Assembly: GCA_001970955.1 (NCBI GenBank)
Contig: MPUH01000140.1
Coordinates: 1 to 64,000, forward strand
Direction of reading: 5' to 3'
DNA length: 64,000 nucleotides
From: Stentor coeruleus
Taxonomy: Eukaryota > Ciliophora > Heterotrichea > Heterotrichida > Stentoridae
Shown: piece after piece, positions 49,545 through 58,899 of the stretch
How positions within the stretch are numbered: position 1 is the stretch's first letter
Layout: the number at the start of each line of letters is the position of its first letter
The notes under the pieces: model-generated
Told to the model about the DNA's origin: nothing
Database searches by the model: none
Seen by the model: only the letters and a program-made list of their open reading frames with translations
Translations under genes and position numbers: made by a program

Positions 49545-50894
49545 ATGGGGAATTGCTGTGGCCCACAACTTCAATACTTAGAAGACTTAGAATACAAGCA
49601 AATTGTCAGACTTAATATCCAAGAAAAAGACCGAGAAGGTAAATGTTTTGGGAAATTTACACTCGCTTTTTCCTTACTTCCTCCATCAGACTATAATTGT
49701 CAGATTTTCGATATAGAAAATTCTAAACTAAGAATCTCAGGTTGTGCTTTACCTGGAGTAGACCCACGTGGAGAATGTGAAAAAGAATGCCAAGACACTT
49801 TTATTTTCTTATCTCATGAAAACACTATCCTCACAGTTTTATTTGATGGACATGGTAAAGAAGGACGTAGAGTTTCTATGTTTTGTAAAGACTATGTCAC
49901 GAATTACTTTAATAAAAACCATGAAGTTTTTGATACTGACCCCAGAGGCGCTATAGAAGAAATGATTGAAAATTGTGATACTGGCCTTACAACTAGTGGG
50001 ATTGACTGTAATTTATCTGGAAGCACGGTAGTAATGGTTGTTGTAAATTCTTTAGGGATCCATGCAGGTTCAGTAGGTGATTCTAAGGCTATTTTAGCAA
50101 CTTTACCTAAAGATAATAGCCCAGTGGTTTTACCTTCATATAAAAACTCTACTTTTAAAAGGCCAGTAAGACCAATAAGAAGCCTTAATATAGTCCCTTT
50201 GACTGCAGATCAAAAACCTAACCATGAAGAAGAGCTTAAAAGAATCAGAGCTGCTGGTGGGGTAGTTGAAAAACTTGCTGATGATTTAGGAAGACCAGTT
50301 GGCCCATATAGAGTTTGGAAGAAAAACGGGAATCTTCCAGGCCTAGCTATGTCCAGATCAGTTGGCGATACAATTGCCCATGAAATTGGGGTTATTTCTA
50401 CACCTATAACTCATACATTCCCAATATACCTTGCTTTTGATCAATTCATTGTCTTAGCTTCAAATGGTATATGGGATGTTATGGAAAACTTCGAAGTTGT
50501 GAATTTTGTCGAGAAATTCAGAGGAGCTACAAGCAATTGTAAAAGCAATTACCCAGCTAAAACTACAAATTCTACAATTGCTAGACTTTTATGTGAAGAA
50601 GCTAGATATAGATGGCTTGGTGTTGTTGAAGAAGATGATGTTATGATTGATGATATAACTTGTATTGTTATAGAATTGTCATATGGGGAAATTATTAGAA
50701 GAGTTGAGACTGGAGATGTTAAAGAGAGACAAGTTAATAAATTTAGAAGTATTGTTATTGAAAATGCAGTTAAAAGCGAAATGACTGGAGCTGTTCGTAA
50801 AGATAAGACTAGAGGTAGTATGGCTGCGGATCAGGCTGTTATTGAAGAAGCTTTGATTGAGTTACAGAATGAAGATAAAAAAACACAGGAATAA
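49545..50894 (+). CDS. PP2C-type Ser/Thr protein phosphatase, N-acylated
   Basis: A 449-aa PPM phosphatase. Start MGNCCGPQ suits N-myristoylation plus palmitoylation. Core motifs: DGHG at about 101-104 (metal-binding Asp), GSTVVMVVV, AGSVGDSKA, then GGVV, SRSVGDTIAHEIGV, and DQFIVLASNGIWDVME; the usual DGLWD has Asn for Asp (ASNGIWD), and a further metal-binding Asp occurs in EDDVMIDDITCIVIEL. The replacement of Asp in this motif is seen in some PPMs and might weaken metal binding. Long C-terminal tail after the catalytic part. PP2C proteins of this N-acylated type are common in ciliates and apicomplexans. No intron. Confidence 0.9.
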   Translation: MGNCCGPQLQYLEDLEYKQIVRLNIQEKDREGKCFGKFTLAFSLLPPSDYNCQIFDIENSKLRISGCALPGVDPRGECEKECQDTFIFLSHENTILTVLFDGHGKEGRRVSMFCKDYVTNYFNKNHEVFDTDPRGAIEEMIENCDTGLTTSGIDCNLSGSTVVMVVVNSLGIHAGSVGDSKAILATLPKDNSPVVLPSYKNSTFKRPVRPIRSLNIVPLTADQKPNHEEELKRIRAAGGVVEKLADDLGRPVGPYRVWKKNGNLPGLAMSRSVGDTIAHEIGVISTPITHTFPIYLAFDQFIVLASNGIWDVMENFEVVNFVEKFRGATSNCKSNYPAKTTNSTIARLLCEEARYRWLGVVEEDDVMIDDITCIVIELSYGEIIRRVETGDVKERQVNKFRSIVIENAVKSEMTGAVRKDKTRGSMAADQAVIEEALIELQNEDKKTQE

Positions 50895-51605
50895 TATTAT
50901 AATATGAAGATCCGTAATGATAAAAAAATATGTTGGATTTTGATGTGGGTTTTGTTGTTTTAATTATAGTTGGAGATGCTTTGTGGTTTTCTTAGGATGG
51001 TTTGAGAGGAAAATTTTCAGTGTTTTTTTAAGGTTTTTTTAGGATGATAGATTTGATTTGGTTTTGGGATAGGTTTTGAATTTATATAATAAATATGTAT
51101 ATGCTTAGTAAAGAAAAAAAATATCACCTTTGACTTGTTTTATACAAAATCCTTATGCTTTTTAAAACTGTTCATGATATAAAAAATTCCTTTATCCCTA
51201 TAATTATATACAAAAATGTATAATAAACTAATTATTCATTATAATAATCTCACTTCTTAAGTTTTCTTTATATAAAACCGGCAATTAATTAGACAAAAAA
51301 TCAGACCCGAAATATTTATCTTTACATTATTCACCAAAATCAATAATTTTCTACTCAGTCTTTCTTAAAAATCCAATAACTTCCACATTCCTCCTACATA
51401 CAAGTTTTTCTCATATAATTAGGCAAAATCCTATTCCTCAAAACCTAAAATTTTTATTGGTATACACATTTTTATATAAAATTTCAAATTTCCAAGCATT
51501 TTACACTCAAAAAATCACTACAAAAAACCCCTTAAAAGTACTCCAATCAAATATCGGCAACTTAAATTATAAAATTTCAAATAAACCATTGGTTTATATA
51601 AAAAT
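50895..51605. other. spacer between same-strand genes
   Basis: About 710 bases. G-rich near the PP2C stop, C-rich near the next start. No gene seen. Confidence 0.5.
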
Positions 51606-52412
51606 ATGTTGAATCACTTTTGCATTGGAATCGGAAAAGAGTACATATGGCTACACGATTTTTTAGGATGTTGTTTAAATCTAAGTCCTATTGCAAGGAT
51701 ATTAGATGGAAAGCATTATTTTCTTGATGCAAGGAATCATGGGGATAGTTTTCAAGCAAAAGGTATGGATTACAAAACACAAGCTAATGATATTGTAACT
51801 TTTATGAATGCTCATGGGATAAGAAAAGCTTGTGTTATTGGACATGGAATGGGTGGGAAAACAGCTATGGCTTTAGCTTGTTTACAGCCTGAAAGGGTAG
51901 AAAAACTCTGTGTTTTAGATAGTGCGCCTAAAAAATATATGGGGGTTATGGATCAATATTATGGATATGAAAGACATTATCTTAGATTTATTAAAAATAC
52001 TGATATTGAAGGGAAAACTAGGAAGGAAATCGAGTCGCTGTGCTTTGAAAAATTTGACAATCCGAGAATAGTCCATCTTATTACTAGTAATCTTAAAGGT
52101 AATGATAAAAGCTTTACATGGAGAGCTGGTATAGATAATATTACTGATGGAATTGAGGATATTGAAGGCTGGGATGTTTCTGAAGGGAAATATGAAGGAA
52201 AAATAGTAGCTATAGTTGGTGGTGCTTCAATTTATACTGCAAAAAACCCATTATTAGGAGAAAATGAACCAGTGGCTGGGTTATACAAAAACTATTTCCC
52301 GAAAGCTGAGATTGAAATATTAGAAAATGTTAAGCATTTTATATATACTGAAGCTAGCTCACAGACAAAAGCTGCTATTTTAAAGCATTTGAGTTATTTA
52401 GGGAATAAGTAA
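51606..52412 (+). CDS. alpha/beta hydrolase-fold protein (ABHD11-like), nucleophile Ser replaced
   Basis: A 268-aa protein with the alpha/beta hydrolase layout closest to the ABHD11/YbfF group: HDFLG (usually HGLFG), the LDARNHGDS motif (usually DLRNHG(D/E)S), MDYKTQANDI, and then VIGHGMGGKTAMALACLQPERV. The nucleophile elbow should read GHSMGG; codons 51846-51848 give Gly (GGA) in place of Ser (residue 81). The later His region is KHFIYTE (usually GHW(V/L)H.E). So the fold is kept but the catalytic Ser is gone, and it may serve in binding rather than catalysis. ATG 51606; no intron. Confidence 0.85.
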   Translation: MLNHFCIGIGKEYIWLHDFLGCCLNLSPIARILDGKHYFLDARNHGDSFQAKGMDYKTQANDIVTFMNAHGIRKACVIGHGMGGKTAMALACLQPERVEKLCVLDSAPKKYMGVMDQYYGYERHYLRFIKNTDIEGKTRKEIESLCFEKFDNPRIVHLITSNLKGNDKSFTWRAGIDNITDGIEDIEGWDVSEGKYEGKIVAIVGGASIYTAKNPLLGENEPVAGLYKNYFPKAEIEILENVKHFIYTEASSQTKAAILKHLSYLGNK

Positions 52413-53012
52413 TAATGAATTTTCAGAGGAATAAATATGATTTTCGCATAGTATTAAGAAAATTATAGGAAATTTGGAGATTGAATATTTTAGTACTAGA
52501 AATGATAAATTATATATATTTTATGTTTTATAATTAAAATAACTAAAAATGCTTAATGAACTGCAGTTTTAAGGTGAAAAGTGAAAAGTGAATATTGTAA
52601 AATTGAAAATTTTGATGACCTTTTACCCGATTTCAATATAAAAATGTATTTTTTTTTCATTATCAACTTTAGAATATTCATATACTACATTATAAGTTAA
52701 TATTTTAATATTATTTTATGCATAATCCCTATATGAATTCACAGAAAAATAAATTTCATGTATTTTCGTAATGGTATTTTTTACTATTAAATATTTTTTC
52801 TTGAATAATTTCTTTCCAATCACCTAACTCTACAATTTTTACTATAAAAACCCATAAAATTTACTTTTTTTTATGACAAACTTCATATTTATATCCAAAT
52901 AATATATACCATCATGCGAAATTTAACTTCTTTTACTTGACCTTAAGAAATAATATACATTTTTCTTGGGCTACAGATTATTTTGATCTAAAATAAAAGT
53001 TTTATAATAAAC
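52413..53012. other. spacer between same-strand genes
   Basis: About 600 AT-rich bases. No gene seen. Confidence 0.5.
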
Positions 53013-54674
53013 ATGAATGAAAATTGGGAAGAAAAATTCGATAGTTTGCTTTATGAGTACTCTTTGCTAAGTTCAGAGCACAATCAGCTAAAACTTTCTC
53101 ATGAGCGACTTAAGACATATACAAGCTATCTAGAAGAAGAAAACCAAGAGCTTAAAAAGCTCATAAAAGATTATGAATTCCCTCAAACTCGAGCTAAAAC
53201 TGAAGAAAACTTAATATCTAGATCAGCTAGCATTATCAGTATGAGCAAACCAGGATATTTGCTTACTGAGGTTGAAAAGTCACAAGATATGCCAGCTAAA
53301 GCAATAACTCCTCTAAAAACCCCTCAACCCCAGCCCGACAACGGGATCGAAACCGAATTCAGCACCTGTATTTACGAAGGTTTTTTCGTAATCGGCATCA
53401 AACCAGACACGATAAAATCCAAACCCCAAGAGCAAATCCTCTTCGAATTCCCCACATCTTCTTCAATCTCCCAATCAATGAAAGCTATAATCCCGGGTTT
53501 AGCCCTAGCCATTAAAGATGTCCGAGAACTTCGTCTAACCGGTTCAGCATCAGAACTAAACAATCTAATCTTTGGTCAAATTCCCCCAAAGCGTAACAAC
53601 AATTGTTTTATTTTCACATTACGTAATGAAACCCCAGGTTTTGGTGAAATATCAGATATGCCAAATGCAAATCGTGAAGTTATGTATTTCATATGTTTAT
53701 TAATAGATGATATAACAGAATTTGAAGGACAAGAATGGATAGCCCCAAAATGTTATTGTATAGCAAGTTATGTTCCATCTTTTGAGCTTCATTATGAAGT
53801 CCTTTGTAGTATTTTGTTTTTAAAAAGATTACATAGAATGGATCTTATGCAAACTTTAGTAACAGGAGAAATGACATCACAGCTTTCTAATATAGGCGTG
53901 ACAAAAGAAGGGATTGAATTACTTGAAGGATTAGGTAAAATTGTGAATATTGATGAACTTATGGAAGTTAGTATCAGTACAAGCAGTTTAGACTGTTTAA
54001 AATACACTTTGCCTAATGATTTAAATGTTTTAGATATCCCTTGGCTATGTGTGCCTTTATTTTCTTCAGTATTATTCACTGATTTCTGTTGGCTTATTTC
54101 AGCTTTAGTTCAAGAAAAGTCGATAATCTTTGCATCTTATAACTTGGGTTTAGTAACTTCATGTGTTTTAGCAATGAGAGCTTTGATTCGTCCTTTGAAT
54201 TGGATAAGTTTGACTATACCTTTAATTCCTGATGATTTAAGGGAATTATTAGAAGCTCCAGTTCCTGTTTTAGCTGGGATAACTCATATAGAAGCGAAAC
54301 TTAGACATAGATTTCCAAATATTATATGGGTTTTATTAGATGAACAAGCTCCTAAACATCGTGTTCAGTTTTCTAGTGGTCTAGTAAATGAAGTTACTGA
54401 GATTGACTTGAATGTCTCAAATACTTTTAAAGACTTTTATATCTTTGATAGCGAAAGTACTTTTGATAAAACTAAAGAAAGTCAAGAAAATGCTATCAAA
54501 ATAGCGAAAAAACTTCAAAATTACTGGCAAGGGATACTAGATAAGTTTTCTACTAAAGCTATTAAAGACCCGAAAACTGTTAAAAAAATCGTTAACGGCT
54601 TTGCCACGACTGAGCAAAAATTTATCAATACCCTAGTCACCACGCAGATGTTTGCGAATTCTTTTGAAGAATAA
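53013..54674 (+). CDS. DENN-domain protein with N-terminal coiled coil
   Basis: A 553-aa protein. Coiled coil about 1-60. The uDENN-like part begins around residue 115 (CIYEGFFVIGI, then QILFEFP); the central DENN follows: PKCYCIASYVPSFELHYEVL, LPNDLNVLDIPWLCVPLFSSVL, IFASYNLGLVTSCVLAMRALI, PLNWISLTIPLIPDDLRELLEAPVPVLAGI. These match the cDENN core (VPLF..L, (I/L)(I/L)F.S..L..L..(C/A)..AL..L..P..W...(Y/I)(I/V)P..P..(L/M)...L.AP.P.(I/L).G). DENN proteins are Rab GEFs. It ends in MFANSFEE; the neighbour starts 28 bp further on. No intron seen. Confidence 0.85.
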   Translation: MNENWEEKFDSLLYEYSLLSSEHNQLKLSHERLKTYTSYLEEENQELKKLIKDYEFPQTRAKTEENLISRSASIISMSKPGYLLTEVEKSQDMPAKAITPLKTPQPQPDNGIETEFSTCIYEGFFVIGIKPDTIKSKPQEQILFEFPTSSSISQSMKAIIPGLALAIKDVRELRLTGSASELNNLIFGQIPPKRNNNCFIFTLRNETPGFGEISDMPNANREVMYFICLLIDDITEFEGQEWIAPKCYCIASYVPSFELHYEVLCSILFLKRLHRMDLMQTLVTGEMTSQLSNIGVTKEGIELLEGLGKIVNIDELMEVSISTSSLDCLKYTLPNDLNVLDIPWLCVPLFSSVLFTDFCWLISALVQEKSIIFASYNLGLVTSCVLAMRALIRPLNWISLTIPLIPDDLRELLEAPVPVLAGITHIEAKLRHRFPNIIWVLLDEQAPKHRVQFSSGLVNEVTEIDLNVSNTFKDFYIFDSESTFDKTKESQENAIKIAKKLQNYWQGILDKFSTKAIKDPKTVKKIVNGFATTEQKFINTLVTTQMFANSFEE

Positions 54675-54702
54675 AAATAAGTATATGTTCTTATATGTAA
54701 TT

Positions 54703-55281
54703 ATGGCAGCTAAAACTAATATTTCTGAAAGGGTCCCGTTGAATTTGAATGACGAACTGAAAAAAATGAAGATCAGTAGGTCTGCACCTCTAAAAAGAAT
54801 ATCAAAAATCGTCAGTAGCTATGCACGCAGAAATCAGCCAAGGAAGAAGTTTTTAGCTAAATATGTGCCACAAAAAAATACAATGACAAGACTTACAGAT
54901 TGTAATTCTCTTGAAGATATTTCTGATATGAATTACACTCAATCACCTACAGATGAATATTTATTAAATTCAATGAGACTTAGTCCACCTAAAGCTGAGA
55001 TTTCTATGACTTTTGATAAGAGTATGATACAAGATGACCCTATTTTACTTAAAAGTCAACTTAATGCTGAGAAAGTTAAGTATAATGTTTTACAACAATC
55101 GTATCAGGAGTTACTTGAAATGTTTACGCAGAATGAAATTTGTTATAAGGAAAAAATTGCCCAGTTACAGTCTAGATTGGAATATTATGAGAATTCAACT
55201 TTTGTTACTAAAGCGGAATTTGCTAGGTTGATGGATAAAGTTTCTGGGATGGAGGTTGCTTTGATGAATAAGAATGAGTGA
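54703..55281 (+). CDS. hypothetical protein, 192 aa, start 28 bp after the DENN gene
   Basis: ATG 54703 is taken over an in-frame upstream codon because it gives MAAKTNISERVPLN. The N-terminal 70 residues are basic, the centre is Ser/Thr/Asp-rich, and the C-terminus (about 120-190) is a coiled coil (LKSQLNAEKVKYNVLQQSYQ). No domain recognised. The spacer to the DENN stop is only 28 bp on the same strand. This is too short for a normal promoter in this window, so it could be a dicistronic transcript, a longer DENN gene split by sequencing error, or a promoter within the DENN gene. Stop is TGA. Confidence 0.6.
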   Translation: MAAKTNISERVPLNLNDELKKMKISRSAPLKRISKIVSSYARRNQPRKKFLAKYVPQKNTMTRLTDCNSLEDISDMNYTQSPTDEYLLNSMRLSPPKAEISMTFDKSMIQDDPILLKSQLNAEKVKYNVLQQSYQELLEMFTQNEICYKEKIAQLQSRLEYYENSTFVTKAEFARLMDKVSGMEVALMNKNE

Positions 55282-55918
55282 GGAGAAGAAGTAATTAATT
55301 AAGAATAAACAGTTGTTATGGTATGAAGATGAGGCTTTTTTAATTGTGAGTTGATGTGGTTGTTTGATTAGGTTTATAAGGAAGAGGTAGGTATAGATGC
55401 TTTTTGATAAGAAATTTCAGAAATGTAGGAAAGTATTTAGGATAGGGATGTTGTTGAGGGATTTTTTTGAATGTTGTGATAAGTTTGGGTTTTGTGATAT
55501 GAGTTTTTTAGTATTTTTAAGTTATTGCGATATTTTTTATTTGTGGTATGTTACGAAATTATATATACTGATAATGCTTATATATGGTTTACAATTGAAT
55601 TATGCAAAGTATTTGAACTTATTAATGAAAACTATATATTTATAGGAATAACTATCTGCAGTATTTTTAAGACATCATAAAACTATCTTAGAATTTTTAC
55701 AGTTTAATAATTCTGAATCTCTATATTTATCATTTTCTAGCCTAAGTTTTTCTTGTATATGACACAAATCAATCTTATTTAAATTCATACATTTTAATCT
55801 GACTTATACATAAAAAACATAAATCTTATCCTCCATAATTATAAAATCATATTAAAAATCCTCATAAAAACATACAATTCTAATAACTCTCTTAAAAATC
55901 ATGGACACTAATAAATAA
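55282..55918. other. spacer between same-strand genes with short upstream frame
   Basis: About 640 bases. A G-rich, C-poor 3' flank includes an 82-codon frame judged spurious. A five-codon frame ATG GAC ACT AAT AAA TAA at 55901-55918 ends directly before the ATG of the next gene. Confidence 0.5.
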
Positions 55919-56716
55919 ATGAAAAATTCATCATTATTAAAAAGTTCGACCTTACGCGATACTGATGACACCCAATCATCATCTTCAAAACTTTTCTCTG
56001 GATCAACACATTCAAATACAGCAGTAAGTACAGATGATATTGTTCATAACAAATGCCAAGTCTGCAGAAAAAATTTTATCCTTAGAAGAAAAGTCACATG
56101 TCAACTTTGTCTAGCTGTATTTTGTTCTGATCATTGTACAAGAAAAAGAGTACTAAATGGGGCTAAAGATCTAAGTACAGTATGTGATGATTGTGATCTT
56201 GAAGAAACCAAAAAGCAAATCGCTGAAGAAATCGATGAGGAAATACTTAAAATCACTGAAGAACTTAAAGAAGTACGTGAAACTAACGAACGGTTATTCC
56301 GCGAGCATGTAAATAAAGTTAGTATGGTCAATGATTTAGATATGGAAATCACAAAACAAGAATGGAATATGAAAAAACAAGAACAAGACCTTCAAGCAAT
56401 ACTTGAAACAGAGCAAACCCGAGGACTGAAACTAAGAAACTTAGCAGATATTCTAAGAAACACATTAGACGACTTAAACATATCAGAAAAAACTATGAGT
56501 GAGCAAGCTAATGCAATAGAATTTGAACTTGAAAATACAAAGCTTATAGTATCAGAAATAACAACACAAAAAGAAGAATTAGAAGCTCAAATAGAAAAAA
56601 TCAATATAAACTTAAATGAGAGTTTGTCTATAGAGCATGTAAGGAAAATATTATGTCAAAAATGTTTAGAGATTGTTAATGTGAATATCGCTAAGAAAAA
56701 AGATGAATGTAATTAG
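55919..56716 (+). CDS. FYVE-like zinc finger plus coiled coil
   Basis: A 265-aa protein. Residues about 42-95 hold a Cys/His cluster: CQVCRKNF, VTCQLCLAVFCSDHC, then VCDDC. The spacing (CxxC, CxxC, FCxxHC, CxxC) fits the FYVE/PHD-like superfamily, but the basic R(R/K)HHCR membrane-binding signature is replaced by a stretch without it, so PI3P binding is doubtful. The rest (about 100-250) is continuous coiled coil. The stop overlaps the stop of the converging DTD1 gene by 4 bp. Confidence 0.75.
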   Translation: MKNSSLLKSSTLRDTDDTQSSSSKLFSGSTHSNTAVSTDDIVHNKCQVCRKNFILRRKVTCQLCLAVFCSDHCTRKRVLNGAKDLSTVCDDCDLEETKKQIAEEIDEEILKITEELKEVRETNERLFREHVNKVSMVNDLDMEITKQEWNMKKQEQDLQAILETEQTRGLKLRNLADILRNTLDDLNISEKTMSEQANAIEFELENTKLIVSEITTQKEELEAQIEKININLNESLSIEHVRKILCQKCLEIVNVNIAKKKDECN

Positions 56717-57153
56717 TAATTAACTTCTATTGTCACTGGGCCATCGTTTACTAATGCTACGTTCATATATTCACCAAATGCTCCGTTTTGGATTCGCTCA
56801 GGCACGTATTTTGCTCTTAATTCGGATAAGAACATTTCATAGAGCTCACGAGCTTGGTCGGGGTTCATAGCATTGTGGAAGTCGGGCTTGTTGCCTTTGA
56901 GAACGGAATAGAGAGTGAATTGGCTCACAACTAGGATTTCGAAACCTTTGTTTACTACACTTTGGTCCCACCTTTTCCCGTCTAGGTCCCATAAACGAAT
57001 GTTTAAAACCCTGTTAACCATCTGAGATACTTTCTGAGGAGTGTCTTCTCTACATATGCCTAATAAAACAACAAGACCTGGGCCTATGCTACCTACAATC
57101 CTGCCTTCGACTGTAACACTTCCTGAAAGTGCTCTTTGTAATATCACTTTCAT
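56713..57153 (-). CDS. DTD1: D-aminoacyl-tRNA deacylase 1 (DTD1)
   Basis: A 146-aa enzyme that hydrolyses D-amino acids mischarged on tRNA and so keeps protein synthesis homochiral. It has the family's MK(V/A)(I/V)LQRA start, GPGLVVLLGI, SQFTLYSVLKGNKPDFHNAM (active-site SQFTLY with KGN(K/R)P), and NDGPVTIEV (the Gly-cis-Pro motif, usually NxGP(V/I)T). Full length for the family. ATG 57153. It is convergent with the gene on its left; the stop codons overlap. Confidence 0.95.
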   Translation of the reverse strand: MKVILQRALSGSVTVEGRIVGSIGPGLVVLLGICREDTPQKVSQMVNRVLNIRLWDLDGKRWDQSVVNKGFEILVVSQFTLYSVLKGNKPDFHNAMNPDQARELYEMFLSELRAKYVPERIQNGAFGEYMNVALVNDGPVTIEVNY

Positions 57154-58078
57154 ATTAGATTTTATTATATGGAAAGTAATTTTGATAAAATTATATGGAG
57201 AGACTAAAGATATTTTAGATAAGATATTTTGATAGAAATTATGAGGGAGAGATTTGAAGATAGTTTAGACAAGACATTTTTGAGAATTCATTGTATAACT
57301 GGAATAATAAAAGTATTAAAAATAATTTTAATAATATGCAATTCCAATTCTCAGAAATGGCAACCCAAAAGTACGCCTTGAAAACTTCAATAAAAAGTAA
57401 CCACTATATAAAAATCTCAACACCCACTTCTAAAACTAACAGAATCAAGATTTTTTTTTTAATCAAGCTCCAGATGGCAAAGATCTCTATGTATGTTTTC
57501 TTATATCCTTATCTTTATTAACTAGAACATTCATATAAACTTCTTTCAAAGCCATCTCAAACATATTAAAAACCCTAAGTTTAACTTATACTTAAAAAAT
57601 ATTTATACAAAACATCTCAAAAAGAGAAATTCTAAAACTCTAGATTTAGACCCATATCAAAAGCTTTCTATTCCTATAAATAGGTTAACTGAATTAGACA
57701 ATCCAAAAAACCCAAAGAGAGAACTCAGAAGTTTCTTTCAAGGTCAAAATTTTTTTTGATAAACATCAAGACTTTTTGAAAGCATTTTCACATCAAAATT
57801 ATTAAAACAGGAATATAGAAGAAAGATATATAAAAATCAATAGACATAAGATTAATATAAGTATTTTTTAAATAAGTGAAGTATAATTTTTATAAAATTC
57901 TTATTGAATCTTTTAGAAAATTAATAATACTTAGTTATTAAAAACATCCAGTTATATTTTGTTATGCTTTAACACTTAAATCATACTCAAATATATATCT
58001 CTCTTTACTAAATACCTTTATTTTACAACAATTTCATAATGCTTATCCGAACTTCTAATTTAAATTTAATGAACTAAC
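57154..58078. other. spacer between minus-strand genes
   Basis: About 920 bases with no gene I can support. A 76-codon plus-strand frame at 57291-57521 is Lys/Ile/Thr-rich and low complexity. Confidence 0.45.
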
Positions 58079-58627
58079 TTAGATTTCAAGAACTCCTGAC
58101 TCTTCACATCCTTCATCAAAGCTATCAGATAAAACAATATCTTCCATAGCTCTATCGCCAACAAAATGTTTCATCTGAGTATCTCCCATCATAACCCCAG
58201 CTGCCCACAAAAGCTTATATTGGTTATCTTTTATATATTCTTTGTCATAAATATCTCCAGAAATCACAGGACGAGACCAAGAATAAGTGAATGTCGCAGC
58301 ATCCCAAATGGGGTCATGAATATTATTGTCTCCTCCTAAGTCTTCATCATACTCTGGAAGTCCTTCTTCAGCAGCATATCTATCGCTTGGTAAATCAGTT
58401 AGGATGAAATTGTTTATGTCAGACCCAGTCATTCCTGAACCATCCTCAGCATACTTTAATCCAATGCCCACCCAACCAAACATGTCTAAAGTTTTTTGGT
58501 CAAGGACAAGCTTGAAGTTGATGGTCTCCTCATCAGAGAATGACCATTCTAGGATCCAGTCTTTTTCTAAGCAAATTCTCCCTGAGAAGGCCACACCGAG
58601 AAGACATAATAAGATCGCGTTTTTCAT
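58079..58627 (-). CDS. secreted DOMON-domain protein, paralog 1
   Basis: A 182-aa protein. N-terminal signal peptide (MKNAILLCLLGVAFSG, cleavage likely near SG-R), so it is secreted or enters a secretory organelle. The remainder is one DOMON-like domain: GRICLEKDWILEWSF, FKLVLDQ, the core GWVGIGLKY, GMTGSDINNFIL, then SGDIYDKEYIKDNQYKLLW and a C-terminal acidic part. DOMON domains bind heme or sugars; no heme-ligand Met/His pair is evident. The C-terminal Cys and the Cys near the start are conserved in the four paralogs and could form a disulfide. It is first of four same-strand copies at this end of the window. Confidence 0.8.
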   Translation of the reverse strand: MKNAILLCLLGVAFSGRICLEKDWILEWSFSDEETINFKLVLDQKTLDMFGWVGIGLKYAEDGSGMTGSDINNFILTDLPSDRYAAEEGLPEYDEDLGGDNNIHDPIWDAATFTYSWSRPVISGDIYDKEYIKDNQYKLLWAAGVMMGDTQMKHFVGDRAMEDIVLSDSFDEGCEESGVLEI

Positions 58628-58641
58628 TATAACGGCTAACT
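58625..58641 (-). promoter_or_regulatory. conserved start motif of DOMON paralog 1
   Basis: Minus strand reads GTTAGCCGTTATAATG directly up to the ATG. Paralogs 2 and 3 have GTTACCGTTATAATG and GTTACCGTTATTATG in the same position. The central CCGTTA (AACGG on the other strand) matches a Myb-type site. Confidence 0.5.
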
Positions 58642-58899
58642 TTTTGACGATTTTGTTTCAGTTTTTTTTTTTTGAATAAAAAAAATTTTTTTTATGCTTA
58701 GAGAACTTATCTTTGGGTCAAATCCAAGATTCGTCTATGTCTTAGAAAATAAAAGCCTAAGAGGAGGTTAATTGGTAAAACAGATGAGTATTTTTAATAA
58801 ATTTGACTGAATGCTTGAATTTGAAGTTAACTTTTTAGTATACCGAATCCTAAATTAATAAAATTATTAGTTACTAGGCTAAGCTATTGGGTTTAGGAA
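58628..58899. other. 5' spacer of DOMON paralog 1
   Basis: About 270 bases; includes the motif abutting the ATG described separately. No gene seen. Confidence 0.4.

Noticed and set aside
55397-55645. 82-codon plus-strand frame
   Set aside because: Phe/Leu/Tyr/Cys-rich from a G/T-rich 3' flank; looks like other spurious frames in such flanks.
57291-57521. 76-codon plus-strand frame
   Set aside because: Lys/Ile/Thr-rich low complexity without good start context; no family.
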